Of a DNA stretch of 37,597 nucleotides, positions 7,732 through 17,789 are shown one piece after another. The notes beneath the pieces are model-generated. The model saw only the letters and a list, made by a program, of their open reading frames with translations. It did no database searches and was not told the origin of the DNA. The DNA comes from Silicimonas sp. (GTDB lineage Bacteria; Pseudomonadota; Alphaproteobacteria; Rhodobacterales; Rhodobacteraceae): positions 1-37,597 of the forward strand of contig JAJDUZ010000014.1 of assembly GCA_022826385.1 (NCBI GenBank), written 5' to 3'. Numbering within the stretch: the stretch's first letter is position 1; each line of letters begins with the position of its first letter. The translations under genes were made by a program, and so were the position numbers.

Positions 7732-9138
7732 ATGCCCCTGACCGACCCCGATCGCCTGTTCCCGGTCGAGCCTGCGCTGCGCGACCAGGCGCGCGTGCTT
7801 TACGACAGTGTGAAAGACCTGCCCATCGTCAGCCCACACGGGCATTGCGATCCCAGCTGGTTTGCACGGAACGAGCGGTTTCCCGATCCGTCCGCCCTGT
7901 TCGTGACGCCGGATCACTATGTTTTCCGGATGCTTGTCAGCCAAGGTGTGGCGATGGCCGATCTTGGCGTGCCGCGCGCCGATGGTGGACTGGTCGAGAC
8001 CCATCCGCGCAAGATCTGGCACCGGTTCGCGTCGCATTATTTCCTGTTCCGGGGCACGCCCTCGGCCATGTGGTTGGATCATTCCTTTGAGCATGTGTTC
8101 GGTCTGGATGCACCATTCGGCCCTGATACGGCAGACATGTATTACGACCACATCGAAGCCCGACTGGCGACCGACGCTTATCTGCCGCGCGCCCTGTTCA
8201 AGCGCTTCAATGTCGAGGTGCTGGCCACGACCGAAGGCGCGCTGGACGACCTGCGCTGGCACAAAGCCATTGCGGAAAGCGGATGGGACGGTCGCGTGGT
8301 CACAACCTATCGCCCGGACGCGGTGGTCGATCCAGACTTCGAGGGCTTTGCCGAAAACGTTGCCGAACTGGGTCGTCTGACCGGTGAGAACACGGCGACA
8401 TGGGACGGGTATCTTGCCGCGCACCGCGCCCGGCGCGCGGTCTTCCGCGATCACGGTGCGACGGCCACCGATCACGGCCATCCAACGGCACGGACGGCCG
8501 ACCTTGATCGTGGGGAGGCAGCCGTGCTGCTGCAAAAAGTGCTGCTGGGCGACGCAACACAGCCCGAAAAAGAGATGTTCCGCGCCCAGATGCTGACCGA
8601 GATGGCCCGGATGAGCCTTGAAGACGGGATGGTCATGCAGATCCACCCCGGCTCGCGCCGGAACCACAATGCCCGCGTCTTTGCCGAGTTCGGCCGCGAC
8701 AAAGGCTTCGATATCCCCGGCCCCACCGATTACGTCACGGCTCTGAAACCGATGCTGGATGCGGTCGGCATGGAACCCGGTCTGACGATCATCCTCTTCA
8801 CGCTGGATGAAACGGCTTATGGCCGTGAATTGGCCCCGTTGGCCGGCGCCTATCCGGCGCTGACGCTGGGTCCACCATGGTGGTTCTTTGACAGCTACGA
8901 GGGCATCAAGCGCTTCCGCGAAACCACGACCGAGACCTGCGGCTTCTACAACACCGCCGGGTTCAACGACGACACGCGCGCCTTCTGCTCGATCCCGGCG
9001 CGCCACGACGTCGCCCGCCGTTCGGATTGCGCCTATCTGGCGACGCTGGTCGGCACCGGACGGCTGCGCGAGGCCGAGGCATTCGAGCTGGCCCACGACC
9101 TGACCTATGGGCTGGCGAAGAAGGCCTATAAGCTTTGA
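7732..9138 (+). CDS. uxaC: Glucuronate (uronate) isomerase
   Basis: UxaC interconverts D-glucuronate and D-fructuronate, and D-galacturonate and D-tagaturonate, the first cytoplasmic step of hexuronate breakdown. It belongs to the amidohydrolase-fold uronate isomerases. Diagnostic segments are DLPIVSPHGHCDPSWFA near the N-terminus (metal-site HGH), WLDHSFEHVFGL, EVLATTEG, MQIHPGSRRNHN and GFNDDTRAFCSIPARHDVARR. The length of 468 residues is full. ATG 7732 has AAGG upstream and aligns with the usual start; the longer open frame from 7684 lacks support. Its stop overlaps the TTG start of the next gene, so the two form an operon. Confidence 0.93.
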   Translation: MPLTDPDRLFPVEPALRDQARVLYDSVKDLPIVSPHGHCDPSWFARNERFPDPSALFVTPDHYVFRMLVSQGVAMADLGVPRADGGLVETHPRKIWHRFASHYFLFRGTPSAMWLDHSFEHVFGLDAPFGPDTADMYYDHIEARLATDAYLPRALFKRFNVEVLATTEGALDDLRWHKAIAESGWDGRVVTTYRPDAVVDPDFEGFAENVAELGRLTGENTATWDGYLAAHRARRAVFRDHGATATDHGHPTARTADLDRGEAAVLLQKVLLGDATQPEKEMFRAQMLTEMARMSLEDGMVMQIHPGSRRNHNARVFAEFGRDKGFDIPGPTDYVTALKPMLDAVGMEPGLTIILFTLDETAYGRELAPLAGAYPALTLGPPWWFFDSYEGIKRFRETTTETCGFYNTAGFNDDTRAFCSIPARHDVARRSDCAYLATLVGTGRLREAEAFELAHDLTYGLAKKAYKL

Positions 9139-10511
9139 CGTCGGAGCCCCGCCTCACCCGTACCGGCGACGCACCCAAGCCCGGCATCGTTCATTTTGGC
9201 CCCGGCGCCTTTTTCCGCGCCTTTAACGCAGTCTTCACCCATGACGCGATCGTGGCAGAGGGCGGCGATTGGGGAATTGTTGCGGTAAGCCTGCGAAGCG
9301 CGACGGCCCGCGACCAGTTGAAACCGCAAGGCGGGGTCTACACCTCGGTCTCGCTTGGCAAAACCGAACAGTCGCAAGTGATCGGCTCAATCTCAGACGT
9401 ACGTGTTGCGCCCGAAAACCCGGCGGCGATCCATGCGCTTCTGGCGGATCCCGCGATCAGGATCGTGTCTCTTACGATCACTGAAAAGGGATATGCCCCG
9501 CCCTATGCCCCGGACACCGCGATCGCCTATCTGACCGCCGGTCTCGCCGCCCGCCGGGCGAACGGCGTGCCTCCTTTCACCGTTCTCTCTTGCGACAATC
9601 TTCCAGACAATGGGCAGACCACCCGCCGCGCCGTGCTGGACCATGCCGGATCGATTGACCCCGAGCTTGCGGCCTATATCGAGGCCAATGTCGCCTTCCC
9701 ATCAACCATGGTCGACCGGATCACGCCCGCCACGACCGAGGCCGACCTTGCCCGCCTCATTGAGACAACCGGTTATACCGACGCGGCCGCCGTCTTTCAC
9801 GAGAGCTTCCGGCAATGGGTCATCGAAGACGACTTCCCGATGGGGCGCCCCGCATGGGACGCGGCAGGCGCACAACTGGTCGAAAGCGTCGCGGCACACG
9901 AGACGATGAAGCTGCGCTGCTTGAACGGCACGCATTCCGCGATGGCCTATCTGGGGTATCTCGCCGGATACGAGACGATTTTCGACGCCATCAGCGACCC
10001 GGACTTCGCGCAGTTTATTGAGCACCTTTGGACGGACGAGATCCTGCCAACGGTTCCACAGCCGAAGGGCGAAGACCTGCCCGCCTATTGCCGCGCCTTG
10101 ATGGCGCGGTATCGCGACCCGTCGATCCGGCACCGCACGTGGCAGATCGCGATGGACGGCAGCCAGAAACTGCCGCAACGGCTTCTGGGCACGATCCGCG
10201 ACAGGCTTAAGGCGGGCGTTTTGCCCGAGGGCCTCTGCCTCGCCGTTGCCGCGTGGATGCGCTATGTGGGCGGCGTTGACGGGACAGGCCAGCCGATTGA
10301 TGTGCGCGACCCGCTGGCCGACGCGCTGCGAGAGGGGAGCGACGGGGCGGCGACAAGCGCCGACAAGGTCGGGGCCCTGCTGGCGTTCGAAGCGATTTTC
10401 GACCCCGAGTTGGCGGGGCATGACGGGTTTCGCAGCGCAGTGACCCGGCACTATGACACGATCGCACGGGACGGCACCAAGGCCGCCATCCAATCCGTTC
10501 TTGGCCGTTAG
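9135..10511 (+). CDS. uxuB: Mannitol dehydrogenase family, fructuronate reductase (UxuB-type)
   Basis: An NAD-dependent long-chain polyol dehydrogenase. In this setting it most likely reduces D-fructuronate to D-mannonate after UxaC. HFGPGAFFRAFNAVF opens the nucleotide-binding N-domain, SLTITEKGY and VLSCDNLPDNG follow, and the catalytic C-domain carries KLRCLNGTHSAMAYLG. Length is 458 residues, complete. The start is TTG 9135, overlapping the uxaC stop, with GAAGAAGG about 10 bases upstream; the first ATG in frame is far too late. Tagaturonate reductase or mannitol 2-dehydrogenase activity cannot be excluded. No uxuA (mannonate dehydratase) lies in the window, so the pathway must finish elsewhere. 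Confidence 0.85.
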   Translation: MTSEPRLTRTGDAPKPGIVHFGPGAFFRAFNAVFTHDAIVAEGGDWGIVAVSLRSATARDQLKPQGGVYTSVSLGKTEQSQVIGSISDVRVAPENPAAIHALLADPAIRIVSLTITEKGYAPPYAPDTAIAYLTAGLAARRANGVPPFTVLSCDNLPDNGQTTRRAVLDHAGSIDPELAAYIEANVAFPSTMVDRITPATTEADLARLIETTGYTDAAAVFHESFRQWVIEDDFPMGRPAWDAAGAQLVESVAAHETMKLRCLNGTHSAMAYLGYLAGYETIFDAISDPDFAQFIEHLWTDEILPTVPQPKGEDLPAYCRALMARYRDPSIRHRTWQIAMDGSQKLPQRLLGTIRDRLKAGVLPEGLCLAVAAWMRYVGGVDGTGQPIDVRDPLADALREGSDGAATSADKVGALLAFEAIFDPELAGHDGFRSAVTRHYDTIARDGTKAAIQSVLGR

Positions 10512-10519
10512 CGCCCGAA

Positions 10520-10537
10520 CGGGGCAAAAACGCCCCG
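10520..10537 (+). terminator. GC hairpin after uxuB
   Basis: CGGGGC and GCCCCG form a perfect 6-bp stem around an AAAAAC loop, 8 bases after the uxuB stop. No T tract follows, so it is probably a weak or Rho-assisted terminator or an RNA-stabilising hairpin. Confidence 0.4.
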
Positions 10538-10666
10538 GCGCCAACCGTTTCAAACGACACATAGATCACTGAAACAACGCTGGTCTTTCCCGTATCGCCT
10601 CCGCTAAGGTACTGGCAAAATACCGGGCGCAACGACGCCTTTGTTGTCCATGTTGGGAGGTAAACC

Positions 10667-11704
10667 ATGGAAAGAAGAACACTTTTGAAGGGTGCCGTGC
10701 TGGGCGCCGTCGCGTCGACGCTGATGGCGGGCGCGGCTGCCGCACAGGATGTCACCTTGCGCCTGCATCAGTTCCTGCCGCCGCAAGCGACGCTGGCCGG
10801 CAAGATCCTCGACCCGTGGATCGAGAGCGTTCAGGAAGCCTCGGACGGCCGTATCAAGATCGAACATTTCTATGCCATGTCGCTGGGCGGACGCCCGCCT
10901 GAACTGATCGACCAGGCACGCGACGGGGTCGTTGACATCGTGATGACGCTGCCGGGCTATACGCCGGGCCGTTTCCCGTCGGTCGAAGTGTTCGAACTGC
11001 CGTTCATGATGACCGATCCCGTAGCCACCTCGAAAGCCTATTGGGAGATGATGGACACGCAGTTCCAGGACAGCGACTTTGCCGGACTGCAGATCATCGG
11101 CGCATGGGTGCATGGCCCCGGCGTGATCCACACCAAGGAGCCGGTGACCTCGCTGGAAGACATGAGCGGCAAGACCCTGCGCGGCCCGACCCGCGTCATC
11201 AACGGCCTGTTGTCCGAGCTTGGCGCTGAACCCGTGGGCATGCCGGTTCCGGCGATCCCGGAAGCGCTGTCGAAAGGCGTTGTCGGCGGCACCGTGATCC
11301 CTTGGGAAGTCACAACCGCGCTGCGTCTGCCGGAACTGGTCGGCAACCACACCGAGTTCTCGGGCGACACCGCGCTTTACACCGCCGCTTTCGTCCTTGC
11401 GATGAACAAGGCCAGCTATGACGCCATCCCGGATGACCTTCGCGCCATTCTCGACGCGGAATCGGGCGAGAAGTTCTCGGCCTTCGCAAGCCAGGTCATG
11501 CTCGACATGGATGCGCCAGCACGCGCCAAGGCCGTGGACGCCGGCAACACGATCGTGACGCTGGACGAAGCCGAGGTTGCACGCTGGAAGGACGCCTCTC
11601 AACCCGTCATCGACGGCTGGGTCGCCGAGATGGGCGACAAAGGCAAGGACGGCGCTGCGCTGATCGAGACGGCGAAAGCCCTGATCGCCAAGCACGGCGG
11701 CTGA
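10667..11704 (+). CDS. dctP: TRAP transporter substrate-binding protein (DctP family), probable hexuronate binder
   Basis: This is the periplasmic receptor of a TRAP importer. It starts with an RR-containing signal (ERRTLLKGAVLG) cut near AAAAQD, so it may be Tat-exported. The mature part has the DctP pattern: LRLHQFLPPQATLAG, GRIKIEHFYAMSLGG, ELPFMMTDP and the segment GKTLRGPTRVINGLLSELGAEPVGMP, whose Arg normally clamps the carboxylate of the ligand. Length is 345 residues. A GGGAGG site precedes ATG 10667. Placement straight after uxaC-uxuB suggests a hexuronate ligand, which is inference from context. A possible promoter (TGGTCT, 18 bases, TAAGGT) lies upstream, followed by GGTA/TACC half-sites around 10610-10626. 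Confidence 0.88.
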   Translation: MERRTLLKGAVLGAVASTLMAGAAAAQDVTLRLHQFLPPQATLAGKILDPWIESVQEASDGRIKIEHFYAMSLGGRPPELIDQARDGVVDIVMTLPGYTPGRFPSVEVFELPFMMTDPVATSKAYWEMMDTQFQDSDFAGLQIIGAWVHGPGVIHTKEPVTSLEDMSGKTLRGPTRVINGLLSELGAEPVGMPVPAIPEALSKGVVGGTVIPWEVTTALRLPELVGNHTEFSGDTALYTAAFVLAMNKASYDAIPDDLRAILDAESGEKFSAFASQVMLDMDAPARAKAVDAGNTIVTLDEAEVARWKDASQPVIDGWVAEMGDKGKDGAALIETAKALIAKHGG

Positions 11705-11725
11705 GCCTGAGCGGATCACACCCCG

Positions 11726-11758
11726 GGGAGAGGGCCTCGCGTCCTCTCCTCTCTTTTT
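11726..11758 (+). terminator. Hairpin with T tract between dctP and dctQ
   Basis: GGAGAGG (11727-11733) pairs with CCTCTCC (11743-11749), extended by G-U pairs on either side, and is followed by TCTCTTTTT. This is a classic intrinsic terminator placed inside an operon. Partial termination here would give more binding protein than membrane subunits. Confidence 0.7.
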
Positions 11759-11770
11759 GACGGGTCGGGC

Positions 11771-12286
11771 ATGTATCGCACGCTGGAGAAAATCGCAGGC
11801 TTCATTGCCGTCACGCTTGCCCTTCTGGGGGGCGCGGCGTTGCTGATCCTGACGGTGCTCACCTGCATCTCGATCCTTGGACGGGCCGCTGTGCCGCTGG
11901 ATATCGGGTTTGGCCCTATTCGCGGCATCTATGACATGACCGAAATCGGCATTGCCGCGGCCATCTTTGCCTTCCTGCCTTGGGCGCAATTGCAGGAAGC
12001 GCACGCCCGCGTCGATCTTTTCCGCTGGGCAATTCCGGGCGTAATGGACCGCGTGCTTGATCTGCTGTTCAACGTCGCAATGACCTTTGTCGCCGCCGTC
12101 GGCACCTATCGCCTCTATCTGGGGATGCAGGACAAGCTGGCCTATGGCGAGACCACCCTGATCGCACAGATCCCGCTGTGGCAGGGCTATGCAGCCGGGC
12201 TGGTGGGTGCGACCGGCTTCGTGCTGGTCGCCGGGTTCTGCGTGCTGCGCTCGGGACGCCGCTTGGTGGGGCTTGAAGCGGCATGA
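11771..12286 (+). CDS. dctQ: TRAP transporter small membrane subunit (DctQ)
   Basis: A 171-residue protein with four predicted membrane helices (about 10-35, 50-72, 90-115 and 135-160). The DctQ-type segment GIYDMTEIGIAAAIFAFLPWAQLQEAHARVD is present, including the charged loop after helix 2. It pairs with the large subunit to form the sodium-driven translocator. The ribosome site before ATG 11771 is weak (GGGTCGGGC), so translation may rely on leakage through the upstream terminator. Its TGA overlaps the dctM ATG (ATGA). Confidence 0.88.
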   Translation: MYRTLEKIAGFIAVTLALLGGAALLILTVLTCISILGRAAVPLDIGFGPIRGIYDMTEIGIAAAIFAFLPWAQLQEAHARVDLFRWAIPGVMDRVLDLLFNVAMTFVAAVGTYRLYLGMQDKLAYGETTLIAQIPLWQGYAAGLVGATGFVLVAGFCVLRSGRRLVGLEAA

Positions 12287-13611
12287 GCAATTTCGAACTC
12301 GCCCTTTGGTCCTTCCCGGTTCTGCTGGTGCTGATCTTCCTGCGGATGCCAATCGCGCTTGCAATGATCGGCGTTGGTGTCGGCGGCACTTATCTGGTCA
12401 TCGGCACTCCGATGATGACGCTCAACCAGTTGAAAACGCTGACCTACGGGACGTTTTCCAACTACAGCTTCTCGATCATTCCGCTGTTCCTTCTGATGGG
12501 CCAGTTTGCCACCATTTCCGGCATGTCGACCTCGCTTTTCAAAGCGGCCGAGAGCTTTCTGGGCCACCGCAAGGGCGGTGTCGCCATGTCAGCCGTGGGT
12601 GCCTGCGCGGGCTTCGGCGCAATCTGCGGTTCATCGCTGGCAACGGCGGCCACGATGGGCCAGGTCGCGCTGCCGGAACTCAAACGTTATGGTTATCCCG
12701 ACAGTCTCTCGACCGGGGCACTGGCCGCAGGCGGCACGCTGGGCATCCTGATCCCGCCCTCGGTGATCCTCGTGATCTATGCCATCCTTGCCGAGCAGAA
12801 CATCGCCAAGCTCTTTGTGGCAGCGCTGATCCCCGGCATCCTGGCCGCCATCGGCTATATGCTGGCGATCTCGATCTGGATGCGACTGCGCCCCAACGCG
12901 GCGCAGGTCAGCCCCCGCGTGCCATGGCCGCAGCGACTGCGCACACTGGCCGAGATCTGGCCCGTCCTTGTCATCTTCCTTGTCGTCGTCGGCGGCATCT
13001 ATGGCGGCATCTTCACACCGACCGAGGCCGCCGCCGTAGGCGCTGCAGGCACGTTCTTTACCGCGCTTTTCGGTGGCAACATGAGCTTTCCGAAACTGAA
13101 GGAAGCGATCCTGTCGACTGCAGCGGCCAGCGCAATGATCTTCATGATCATCCTCGGCGCCAGCATCTATAACAACTTCCTGTCGCTGACGCAGTTGCCG
13201 CAACTGACCTCGGTCTGGGTGGGCGAACAGGGCTTCTCGCCGTGGTTCGTGCTGACAATCGTGCTTTTGATGTACCTGCTGTTCGGCTGCGTGATGGACA
13301 GCCTGTCGATGGTGTTGCTAACCGTGCCGATCATCTTCCCGATCATGGTCGCGCTTGATTTCGGGATGAGCCCGGATGATTTCGGCCTCTGGTTCGGCAT
13401 CCTTGTCCTGATCGTTGTCGAGGTCGGATTGATCACACCGCCCGTGGGCCTGAACCTGTTCATCATCAATTCGATGGCGAAAGACACCCCGATCTCGGCC
13501 ACCTATCGCGGCGCCCTGCCCTTTGTGGCAACCGACATCATCCGGGTGGCGATTCTTGCGACCTTCCCGGCAATCACGCTGTGGCTCGTCTGGGTGATCG
13601 ACGCCTTATAG
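12283..13611 (+). CDS. dctM: TRAP transporter large membrane subunit (DctM)
   Basis: A 442-residue polytopic protein of the DctM family. It shows MPIALAMIGVG, FSNYSFSIIPLFLLMGQFA, GAICGSSLATAATMGQVALPEL, LAAGGTLGILIPPSVILVIYA, FTPTEAAAVGA and EVGLITPPVGLNLFI, which together are diagnostic of the ion-transporter superfamily fold. It forms the elevator-type transport core with DctQ. The last codons run tail to tail into ispD on the other strand (6-base overlap), leaving no room for a conventional terminator between the two genes. Confidence 0.93.
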   Translation: MSNFELALWSFPVLLVLIFLRMPIALAMIGVGVGGTYLVIGTPMMTLNQLKTLTYGTFSNYSFSIIPLFLLMGQFATISGMSTSLFKAAESFLGHRKGGVAMSAVGACAGFGAICGSSLATAATMGQVALPELKRYGYPDSLSTGALAAGGTLGILIPPSVILVIYAILAEQNIAKLFVAALIPGILAAIGYMLAISIWMRLRPNAAQVSPRVPWPQRLRTLAEIWPVLVIFLVVVGGIYGGIFTPTEAAAVGAAGTFFTALFGGNMSFPKLKEAILSTAAASAMIFMIILGASIYNNFLSLTQLPQLTSVWVGEQGFSPWFVLTIVLLMYLLFGCVMDSLSMVLLTVPIIFPIMVALDFGMSPDDFGLWFGILVLIVVEVGLITPPVGLNLFIINSMAKDTPISATYRGALPFVATDIIRVAILATFPAITLWLVWVIDAL

Positions 13612-14280
13612 CCCGGCGACATCCTCTTGCGCGCGAGCATAGTCCTCGGACGTGGTGATCTTGTAGTTGCCATCTGACCCACGCACGAAGGTGACGGCAA
13701 GTCCTGCCTCGACCGCGACGGCCACATCATCGGCCCCGCTGCCGTCATGCGCCCGGTGCGCTGCAAGGATGGCGTCGAACCGAAAGCCCTGCGGCGTCTG
13801 CGCCCGCCAAAGGTTGTCACGCGACACGCTCTCCAGCCCACCGGCCCCGTCGCTGCGCCACATTGCGTCCACCACCGGCACACCGACACAGGCCCCGGCC
13901 GTTCGGTCGAGCGTCTCGATGACCTCTGTAATGACCTCTCCGGTGATGAAAGGCCGAGCGGCGTCATGGATCAGCACCTTGGATGGGTTGTGCGCGGCCA
14001 AAGCTTCAAGCCCGTTCCGCACCGATCCAGCGCGCGTTGCGGCCCCTTCGACAGCGGGCAATACACGTGTGTCCGTGACGCCCGACATCGCGGTCTCATA
14101 AAGCGCGCGGTCATCCGGGTGCAGCACGACGATAACCTGTGTCACCACCTCCAGCGCCAGAAACGCCTCGACCGAAATGCGCAGCACCGTGCGATCCCCA
14201 AGGGGCAGATACTGTTTCGGGATCTCGCCCCCCAACCGACGCCCACGTCCGGCGGCGACGATGACGACGGCAACACTCAT
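13606..14280 (-). CDS. ispD: 2-C-methyl-D-erythritol 4-phosphate cytidylyltransferase, stand-alone
   Basis: IspD transfers CMP from CTP to methylerythritol 4-phosphate in the non-mevalonate isoprenoid pathway. The CTP loop VVIVAAGRGRRLGGEIPKQYLPLG is at the N-terminus, HDAARPF is near 110, and WRAQTPQGFRFD and SDGNYKITTSEDY are present. The start ATG 14280 has GGGAGGGT at good spacing; an upstream in-frame extension lacks one. The protein ends at residue 224, right after the cytidylyltransferase fold. Many relatives in Rhodobacterales carry a fused IspF domain after this point, and here there is none. A related alditol-phosphate cytidylyltransferase role is possible but less likely. Confidence 0.85.
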   Translation of the reverse strand: MSVAVVIVAAGRGRRLGGEIPKQYLPLGDRTVLRISVEAFLALEVVTQVIVVLHPDDRALYETAMSGVTDTRVLPAVEGAATRAGSVRNGLEALAAHNPSKVLIHDAARPFITGEVITEVIETLDRTAGACVGVPVVDAMWRSDGAGGLESVSRDNLWRAQTPQGFRFDAILAAHRAHDGSGADDVAVAVEAGLAVTFVRGSDGNYKITTSEDYARAQEDVAGL

Positions 14281-14346
14281 ACGTGACCCTCCCGGTCGAT
14301 CCACATGGCAAGCCTGAGCGCTTTTCGGCGAAGGCGCAAGGGACGC

Positions 14347-15029
<683 letters not shown>

Positions 15030-15033
<4 letters not shown>

Positions 15034-15779
15034 GCGCTCTCTCCCAGATAGGCATCGCGCACCTCGGGCGAGCGACGAATGTCGTCAACCGAGCCCGTCG
15101 CAATCACCTTGCCATAGACCAGCACGCTGATCCGGTCGGCCAGACTGAAAACCGCGTCCATGTCATGTTCGACCAGCAGGATCGGCGCCTCGCTGCGCAG
15201 GCCATCAAGGAAACCCGTCATACGCTTCGAGCCGTCCGCCCCAAGGCCCGCCATTGGTTCATCCATCAGGAACGCCTTGGGCCGCAATGTAAGCGCCACG
15301 GCCACTTCCAACTGGCGACGCTGGCCATGCGAGAGATCGGCGCAACGCGTCCCGGCCACGTCCGACAGACCCACACGCTGCAACGCCGCTGCGGCGCGTT
15401 CCTGTAGTTCCGTGTCACGCCCCAGCGACGCAAAGAGACGCCCCGCCCGCGACAGGGCGCCTGTGGCACCAAGAAGCGCGTTCTCCAGCACCGTGTCTTC
15501 CATCGCCAGTGCAGAGACCTGAAAGGTCCGGCCTAGCCCGGCCTGCGCCCGCTCGGCGGTGGAAAGCCCCGTGATGTCCTGCCCCAGCAACGTGACCCGC
15601 CCTGAATCCGGCGCAAGCGCACCACTGATCTGGGCGATCAGCGTCGACTTTCCCGCCCCGTTGGGGCCAATGACGGCATGGATTTCGCCGGGCTTCAGAT
15701 CGATCGACACGTCATCGGTGGCCTTCAGGGCACCGAATGCCTTGTTCAACCCGAATGTGGCCAGAACAGCGTCAGACAT
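15030..15779 (-). CDS. livG: Branched-chain-type ABC transporter ATPase LivG
   Basis: A 249-residue ATPase. Walker A is GPNGAGKSTL, the signature is LSHGQRRQLEVAVAL (the LSHG variant typical of LivG) and Walker B is FLMDEPMAGLG, followed by ILLVEHDMDAVF with the switch His. It forms a heterodimer with LivF to power the LivHM channel. It starts at ATG 15779, overlapping livM by 8 bases, and its stop overlaps livF. Confidence 0.92.
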
Positions 15780-16755
15780 GCGGCCCCGCCTTCCCGGTCA
15801 GCAAACCGACGACCCCGCCGCGCGCGAAAAGCACGATGCCCAGCAGCACGACGCCCAGCCAAACGTGCCAGAAGTCGGTCAGCCCACCCAGCCAATGCTC
15901 GAGCGCCACGAAAAGCGCGGCCCCGATCACCGGCCCCATCAAGCGCCCGACGCCGCCGATGATAATCAGGATGATCAACTCGCCCGAAAGCTGCCAGCTG
16001 AACATGGTCGGACTGACAAAACGGTTGAGATCCGCAAAAAGCGCGCCCGCCAACCCTGTGATCGCGCCCGAGAGCACGAAGGCCACCAGCTTGAGCCGCA
16101 TCGGGTTGAGCCCGATCGCCTCGACCCGGGCCGGGGACTGCCTTGCGGCGTTCAGCGCCAGCCCGAACGGCGAGAGACGCAGCCGCGCCTGCAACGCCAA
16201 AGCCAGACAGAGGATCCCGAAGACCAGCCCGAAGAACTGGATCGGGACCAGCGTGTTGAGGCCCGGGAACCCGTTCCGGACATAGATCGACAACCCGTCT
16301 TCGCCGCCATACGCGCCCCAGGAGATCGCGAAATAGAAAAACATCTGACCGAAGGCGAGCGTGATCATGATGAAGTAGACGCCCGTTGTCCGAAGGCTCA
16401 AGAGCCCGATCACCCAAGCCGCCAGCGCCGAGACCACGACCGCCACTGCCCAGATGACCGGCATCGACTTCGTGCCCTCGATGGTCAGCGGGCCAAGTTC
16501 CAGCGCGGTGAAGGACTGCGCGTGAAAGCCCAGAATGCCCATCGCATAGCCCCCCAGCCCGAAGAAGGCGGCGTGGCCAAGACTGACCAGCCCGCCAATG
16601 CCCAGCGCGATGTTCAGCCCGACCGCCGCAAGCGCCAGAATGGCAGCGCGCGTGGCAAGCGTGATGGTGAAAGGCTCGTCGACCGCCAACGCCCAGAGGG
16701 GGATCGCCAGAAAGGCCAGCAGGACGCCCATGTTGAGCCAGCGTTCCGCGATCAT
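15772..16755 (-). CDS. livM: Branched-chain-type ABC transporter permease LivM
   Basis: A 327-residue permease with about nine hydrophobic segments. Hallmarks are ALNIALGIGGLVSLGHAAFFGLGGYA (written here as GLNIALGIGGL in the protein), LRTTGVYFIMITLAFGQMFFYF and the EAA-like loop GLNPMRLKLVAFVLSGAITG. It forms the membrane pore with LivH. ATG 16755 overlaps the livH stop (ATGA). The substrate is not certain: this family also imports urea, amides and aromatic acids. Confidence 0.92.
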   Translation of the reverse strand: MIAERWLNMGVLLAFLAIPLWALAVDEPFTITLATRAAILALAAVGLNIALGIGGLVSLGHAAFFGLGGYAMGILGFHAQSFTALELGPLTIEGTKSMPVIWAVAVVVSALAAWVIGLLSLRTTGVYFIMITLAFGQMFFYFAISWGAYGGEDGLSIYVRNGFPGLNTLVPIQFFGLVFGILCLALALQARLRLSPFGLALNAARQSPARVEAIGLNPMRLKLVAFVLSGAITGLAGALFADLNRFVSPTMFSWQLSGELIILIIIGGVGRLMGPVIGAALFVALEHWLGGLTDFWHVWLGVVLLGIVLFARGGVVGLLTGKAGPHV

Positions 16756-17672
16756 GCCCGTGCTCCGAAGAGCCCCGTCGGGCGCCAGATCAGCACCGCG
16801 CTCATCAGGATATAGACCGACATCGACGCCAGCGCCGATCCGGTTTGCGTGGCCGCCCCGGGCTCCATGAAGAGCTTGAAGAGCTCGGGCAGGAAGATCC
16901 CGCCCAGCGTGTCGGTCAGACCCACAAGGATTGCGCCGATGAACGCCCCCCGGATCGATCCAATCCCGCCAATCACGATGACCACGAACGCGAGGATCAA
17001 CACAGGTTCCCCCATGCCGACCTGCACCGACTGGATCGCGCCGACCAAGGCACCGGCCAAACCGGCCAGCGCTGCGCCCAGCGCAAAGACCAGCGTGTAA
17101 AGCTTCGAGATGTCGACCCCAAGTGCGGCGATCATCTCGCGGTCATTCTCGCCAGCGCGGATCTGAATGCCGATCCGCGTCCGCGCCGTCAGCCACCAGA
17201 GGAACAGCGCGACCACCAAACCGATGCCGATCAGGGTCAGGCGATACAGCGGGTACTGGATGCCGCCGGGCAGGGACACCGGACCCGACAAGGCATCGGG
17301 GATGTCGAGGAACAGCGGGAACGAGCCAAAAACCCAGCGCGTCCCTTCCGAGAAGATGAGGATCAGCGCAAAGGTCGCTAGCACCTGATCCAGATGTGCC
17401 GCCCGGTAGAGGCGCCGGATCACCAGCATCTCGACCAACACACCGGCGACGGCCGCTGCGGCCAGCGCCGCCCCAAGGGCAAGCAGGAACGACCCCGTCG
17501 CTCCGGCTACCCACGCGGCGGCAAAGGCGCCGACCATATAGAGCGAGCCATGGGCAAGGTTGATCAGCCCCATGACGCCAAAGATCAGCGTCAGGCCTGC
17601 CGCCATCAAGAACAGCATGACGCCGAATTGCAGGCCGTTCAGAACCTGCTCGATGATCAGAAGTGTGGTCAC
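16752..17672 (-). CDS. livH: Branched-chain-type ABC transporter permease LivH
   Basis: A 306-residue membrane protein with the LivH opening GLQFGVMLFLMAAGLTLIFGVMGLINLAHG and the loop RAGENDREMIAALGVDISKLYTLVFALG that contacts the ATPases. The C-terminus ends IWRPTGLFGARA, as in most LivH proteins. The start is GTG 17672, since the next Met (residue 19) would remove the first membrane helix; no clear ribosome site precedes it. A stable hairpin lies between the binding-protein gene and this one. Confidence 0.9.
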   Translation of the reverse strand: MTTLLIIEQVLNGLQFGVMLFLMAAGLTLIFGVMGLINLAHGSLYMVGAFAAAWVAGATGSFLLALGAALAAAAVAGVLVEMLVIRRLYRAAHLDQVLATFALILIFSEGTRWVFGSFPLFLDIPDALSGPVSLPGGIQYPLYRLTLIGIGLVVALFLWWLTARTRIGIQIRAGENDREMIAALGVDISKLYTLVFALGAALAGLAGALVGAIQSVQVGMGEPVLILAFVVIVIGGIGSIRGAFIGAILVGLTDTLGGIFLPELFKLFMEPGAATQTGSALASMSVYILMSAVLIWRPTGLFGARA

Positions 17673-17789
17673 GCTGAGCCGGGATTAACGAAGGTTAACG
17701 CGCCCGCCTTGTGCCACCTCCACCCACCCGAATTATTCCCGGGGCAAGGTGAAGAAAGAGTGAAAGCGGGCGTGTCCAAATAGCGGTCT

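Noticed and set aside
15559-16815. A 418-codon plus-strand frame across livG/livM
   Set aside because: It is low complexity and rich in Arg, Gln, Asp and Pro, as expected for an antisense shadow of membrane genes.
17685-17699. TTAA-N6-TTAAC resembling a CtrA site near livH
   Set aside because: The CtrA spacing is 7, not 6, and the site lies in a spacer inside an operon.
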